Part shown: piece after piece, positions 61,006 through 64,000 of the stretch | Position numbering within the stretch: position 1 is the stretch's first letter | How the letters are laid out: each line of letters begins with the position of its first letter | Assembly (NCBI GenBank): GCA_965153455.1 | Contig: OZ234502.1 | Coordinates: 2,521,267-2,585,266, forward strand | Direction of reading: 5' to 3' | Source of the DNA: Sphagnum compactum | Lineage: Eukaryota > Bryophyta > Sphagnopsida > Sphagnales | Length of the DNA stretch: 64,000 nt | Notes under the pieces: model-generated | Told to the model about the DNA's origin: nothing | Databases searched by the model: none | Seen by the model: the letters and a program-made list of their open reading frames with translations, nothing else | Made by a program: the position numbers and the translations under genes

Positions 61006-61555
61006 ACATCTATCTATGAAGGAATGTAATTTGTTTTGTTTTGTAGTTATGAGATCCACAGAACTGAGATGCTTCAAATCATGTTTTTGATGTTTTTGGA
61101 AAGCTCTCGATGAGGAGGGGTGCATGGGCTTGGTTCCACGATGTTTGGACTTGGGGTGCAATAGTTTTTGAATATTGAATGATTTCTTCACTAAAAACTA
61201 AACTAAATCATAGCTGAAGAGGAATTGGAATGTGCCTTTGGTGTTGTTTGAAAGAACTTGATGAGCAGGATTTAATGGAATTTATTAGGTGAGATTTGGA
61301 TTTAGAATGTGGGAGATATTGATTTTATAGTGATTTCTGCTGCTGAAAATTCAAATAAATTCCAAAAAACCAGGTTTTGGAAGGAAAAATCAGTTGAGAA
61401 CGTGGTAACACTTGAAGGCTTACCATTCAATTCAAGCATGATTTCCTTTCATATTTGGCTGTTCAAAAAATCGATACATACATTGCAAAACAATGTTCAC
61501 ATGTTGAGTTTCCCTATTTTGTAATCTTGGGCCAATGGCACAGGCCACACTAGTA
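61006..61555 (+). repeat. dispersed repeat (aaggaaggtag core), copy 5, long
   Basis: It begins cacatctatctatgaaggaa and passes through ttttgatgtttttggaaagc, a ggatttaatgg block and ctgaaaattcaaataaattc. It ends at cttgggccaatggcacaggc. It is longer than copy 4 because of extra sequence in the middle. Confidence 0.6.
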
Positions 61556-63124
61556 AACATGAAACCCTGGACAATGTAGCTAGTGATGCTAAGTTAAATG
61601 CCATCACATTGGCCAAATATGCTTACGAGCCAATCAAATCCAACTTTTTTTTTTGATCGGCACTTGAAGAGAGCACCACATGAGGTGCATAGTATATAGT
61701 CCAAACTCAATTTCAGGCCATTTTGTGGTGTGCAAGCCCAACAATTGGCTGTTGGTTCATTGAACATTCTGGCCTAACCCCCCCCCAACAAGTTCCAACC
61801 CCCCTAAACTACAAACAAGAATCTAAACCCATTGCTCCCCAAATCAATGCACACACACTTTTGGAGAGGTGTGAAAAGGTAGTTGCACAAAGGCACTTTG
61901 TTGGCCTTGCCTACCAAGACAAGGATATTGTGTTTAGATTCATTATCGAGCATACTAGCTTAAGGGATCTTGGCCCCTAGGTAATAATAGGTCTATTTTT
62001 ATATGAGGATTTTTGAAACATGATATTTTGGCTTGTGTTGAGACTTGAGATTAGTTATAGAGTTATATTATTTTGAAGGATTTTGGGTTTCTTTTAGAGG
62101 ATTTTTTGAAGATTATATTTTAGAGGATTGCATGGTGAAATATTTGAGTTTCCATAATTCTTCTTTTGCCTTAAGATACATTTAATCGTAAATGGCAAGG
62201 CCACAGTGTGACACACCCCTTGTTTCACTTAGTCATGCCAACGAGGGTTTTCTTAAGGATTTGGTGATGTACCCAAAGTGGTGATCGTCCAAAGAATAAT
62301 TTAGCCAAATTATTTCACTACATCTAGATATGAGAGTAAACAAAAAGAAAAGAATCCTTCTATATTCTTGGCTATCTAGTAGAACTTATCAATTAAAAAA
62401 ATTGGCAATTTTTGATTTTAAATAAAAATCTGGCGAATTTGGGCCCATTTTTTTCCATGAAAAATCCTTTGAATAGGTCAAATAAAAAACTCGCCAATTT
62501 TATAAAAAAAACACTGCCTGCCATGCAATATATTTACTCCAGCAAAAGCAAAAGCAAAACAGGAGGAAGAGAACAACAAGCATCAAGAGGATTTGAGTAT
62601 GGTTGGTGGTGGATGGGAACCTTTCACCTCAGAGAAAGTTCATGTCTAGATGATCATCATTAAAGCTTTTTACGAGACCCATCATCTGCTCTCTTCCTTG
62701 ATTTTATTTCTTCCTCTTTGACACTTTGCAACAATTTTGTTTCCTCTCTATTTACATATCTGCGTAATTTTATTTATTTGGGTTTCTCTTTAACACCTTG
62801 GAGGTGTGAATTTTTCTCGGGTTTTAATGTGAATTTCAAATGAATGAATTCTTTGGAAAATCTTGTTGTTGCAACGGGAAGTTATTGTTGCGGGAAGAGA
62901 AGACAATGGTGCTATGATCAGCATCAAATGTCAAAGCTCTTTTTGGGTACATGAAAAGATGATGGGAAGACAAAATTTGATTTCAAAGGGTGGTTTTTTA
63001 TAACTTCATTATTGTGCTTGACACTTTGGTAGGTAGCTCTTTGTGCTTGTTTGAAGTCAGTGGCAAGATCAAAGAAGCTGATGATGCAAAATTTGTGCAT
63101 GCATGTGTGACCATGTGTCAATTT

Positions 63125-63255
63125 TACCCCTTTTTGGGTTTTCTTGCCTTTGTTCCTGCGTGTGTGCTTTTTTTGGGGGGTTTTCCTACTTTCAATCCTG
63201 CATGTCTACCCCTTTTTTTTGTGGGCTTTCCTTCTTTCCTTCTTTGTGTCTATTT
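63125..63255. repeat. degenerate ~45-bp tandem repeat
   Basis: Three units combine a T-run, a G block (ggg), ttttc(t/c)t and a ttgttcctgcgtgtgtgc-like or ttcaatcctgcatgtctacc-like end. Confidence 0.5.
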
Positions 63256-63540
63256 CAAACATTTGAATTGTGCAAAATTCTAAAAGCAACCAGGATGAGA
63301 GTTCAAAGAGGCTAACCAAAATATTGGCACAATCTCAATCAACATCACAACATTTTAGGTATAAGATTAATGAGGATCATTAGTCTTTGTTGACAAGAGT
63401 AGTAGCATGCAAAGGAAGAATAGGAGCTTCTTCAATACCATGGTTACAGTGGGGCACAAACTTGTTGCTAATTGCATTTTTGGTTTTTAAGTGGCAAACT
63501 TTTTGACAATATGTGTTTATTGAGCTCTCTTTATTGATGT

Positions 63541-63712
63541 GTAGTGGAGGTGCTCTAAGAATTAATCAACAACGCTTAGTTAGAGTTATTAGTGATTCTT
63601 CTTTATTTGCTCAGTGCACATGAATAATTGACATTAAAGCTAGCCAGAAATTGCTTGGTCATCCTGAACTTTTAAGTTTGGAACACTCCACTCACAACTC
63701 CAACCATTGAAA
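63541..63712 (-). repeat. dispersed repeat pair, copy 2
   Basis: The reverse complement matches 5607-5820, including ggttggagttgtgagtggag, gctagctttaatg, attcatgtgcac, aataaagaagaatcactaat and aactctaactaagcgttgtt. It is about 40 bases shorter than copy 1 through internal gaps. Confidence 0.7.
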
Positions 63713-64000
63713 CTTGGCTGATCACCATGTACCTAAAGCCGTAGTACTAAAAAAACAGAGGACTTTTCCCGCCGACCCAATCTCATATTGTGCCAACCCA
63801 AATGAAAACTAAAACATGAAGTGAAAGTCTAAATTTCACATCACATCTTACAACAACTATGAGGGAAAATGGGTTCTCAATAAGCATAGAAAGTCGGAAA
63901 AAAGCCGAATAAACCCTAAACTTTCAATTCTTTCTATATTTTCTCAAACATGAAATGGTAGCACAAACTCAAAGTTATTGGTCATTTTTTGTCACATATA

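Larger units (their letters stand above)
60101..63540. other. intergenic DNA with dispersed-repeat copies
   Basis: No gene recognised. It contains dispersed-repeat copy 5 (61006-61555) and a ~45-bp degenerate tandem repeat (63125-63255). An 85-codon plus-strand frame at 61723-61980 has no known domain. A gtgtgacacacccc motif near 62208 resembles an LTR start, but no pair is found. Confidence 0.5.

Overview
This window looks like nuclear DNA from a land plant with a large, repeat-rich genome. It is strongly AT-rich and gene-poor. The only intact genes I can support are two plant-specific class II homeodomain-leucine zipper (HD-Zip II) genes with short GT-AG introns. I cannot fix the lineage from the sequence. 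The wide gene spacing, compact introns and unusual C-terminal motif of both proteins would fit a fern, other seed-free vascular plant or gymnosperm, but this is inference.

Layout: (1) 1-12.6 kb holds degraded AT-rich intergenic DNA with several degenerate tandem arrays, fragments of dispersed repeats and a tRNA-like SINE fragment, ending in a well-preserved 215-bp CACTA-type foldback element with a 3-bp target duplication. (2) 14.36-16.11 kb, minus strand, is HD-Zip II gene A (four exons, 379 aa), preceded upstream by a GAA-rich leader and a ~150-bp tandem repeat. (3) 16.6-35 kb is intergenic, with many tandem duplications, a probable hAT-type non-autonomous element (24.61-24.98 kb), a GC/CpG-rich island without a recognised gene (28.6-29.05 kb) and a decayed minus-strand coding remnant (32.3-33.0 kb). 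(4) 36.36-38.86 kb is a decayed hAT-family transposase gene with BED finger, catalytic-core and dimerisation segments, broken by stops and frameshifts. (5) 46.65-48.57 kb, plus strand, is HD-Zip II gene B (four exons, 383 aa). (6) 49-64 kb is again repeat-derived DNA, with a ~335-bp direct repeat pair 3.2 kb apart and copies of families seen elsewhere in the window.

The two HD-Zip II genes point away from each other across about 30 kb. They have identical intron positions and phases, matching N-terminal blocks, homeodomains, zippers and CPSC motifs, and even matching leader sequence just before the start codon. They are therefore paralogues from an inverted local duplication, or from a duplication followed by inversion. 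Both would make nuclear transcription factors that bind DNA as zipper-mediated dimers. The rest of the window is mostly transposon debris and tandem arrays, several of which produce open frames that are repeat artefacts rather than genes.
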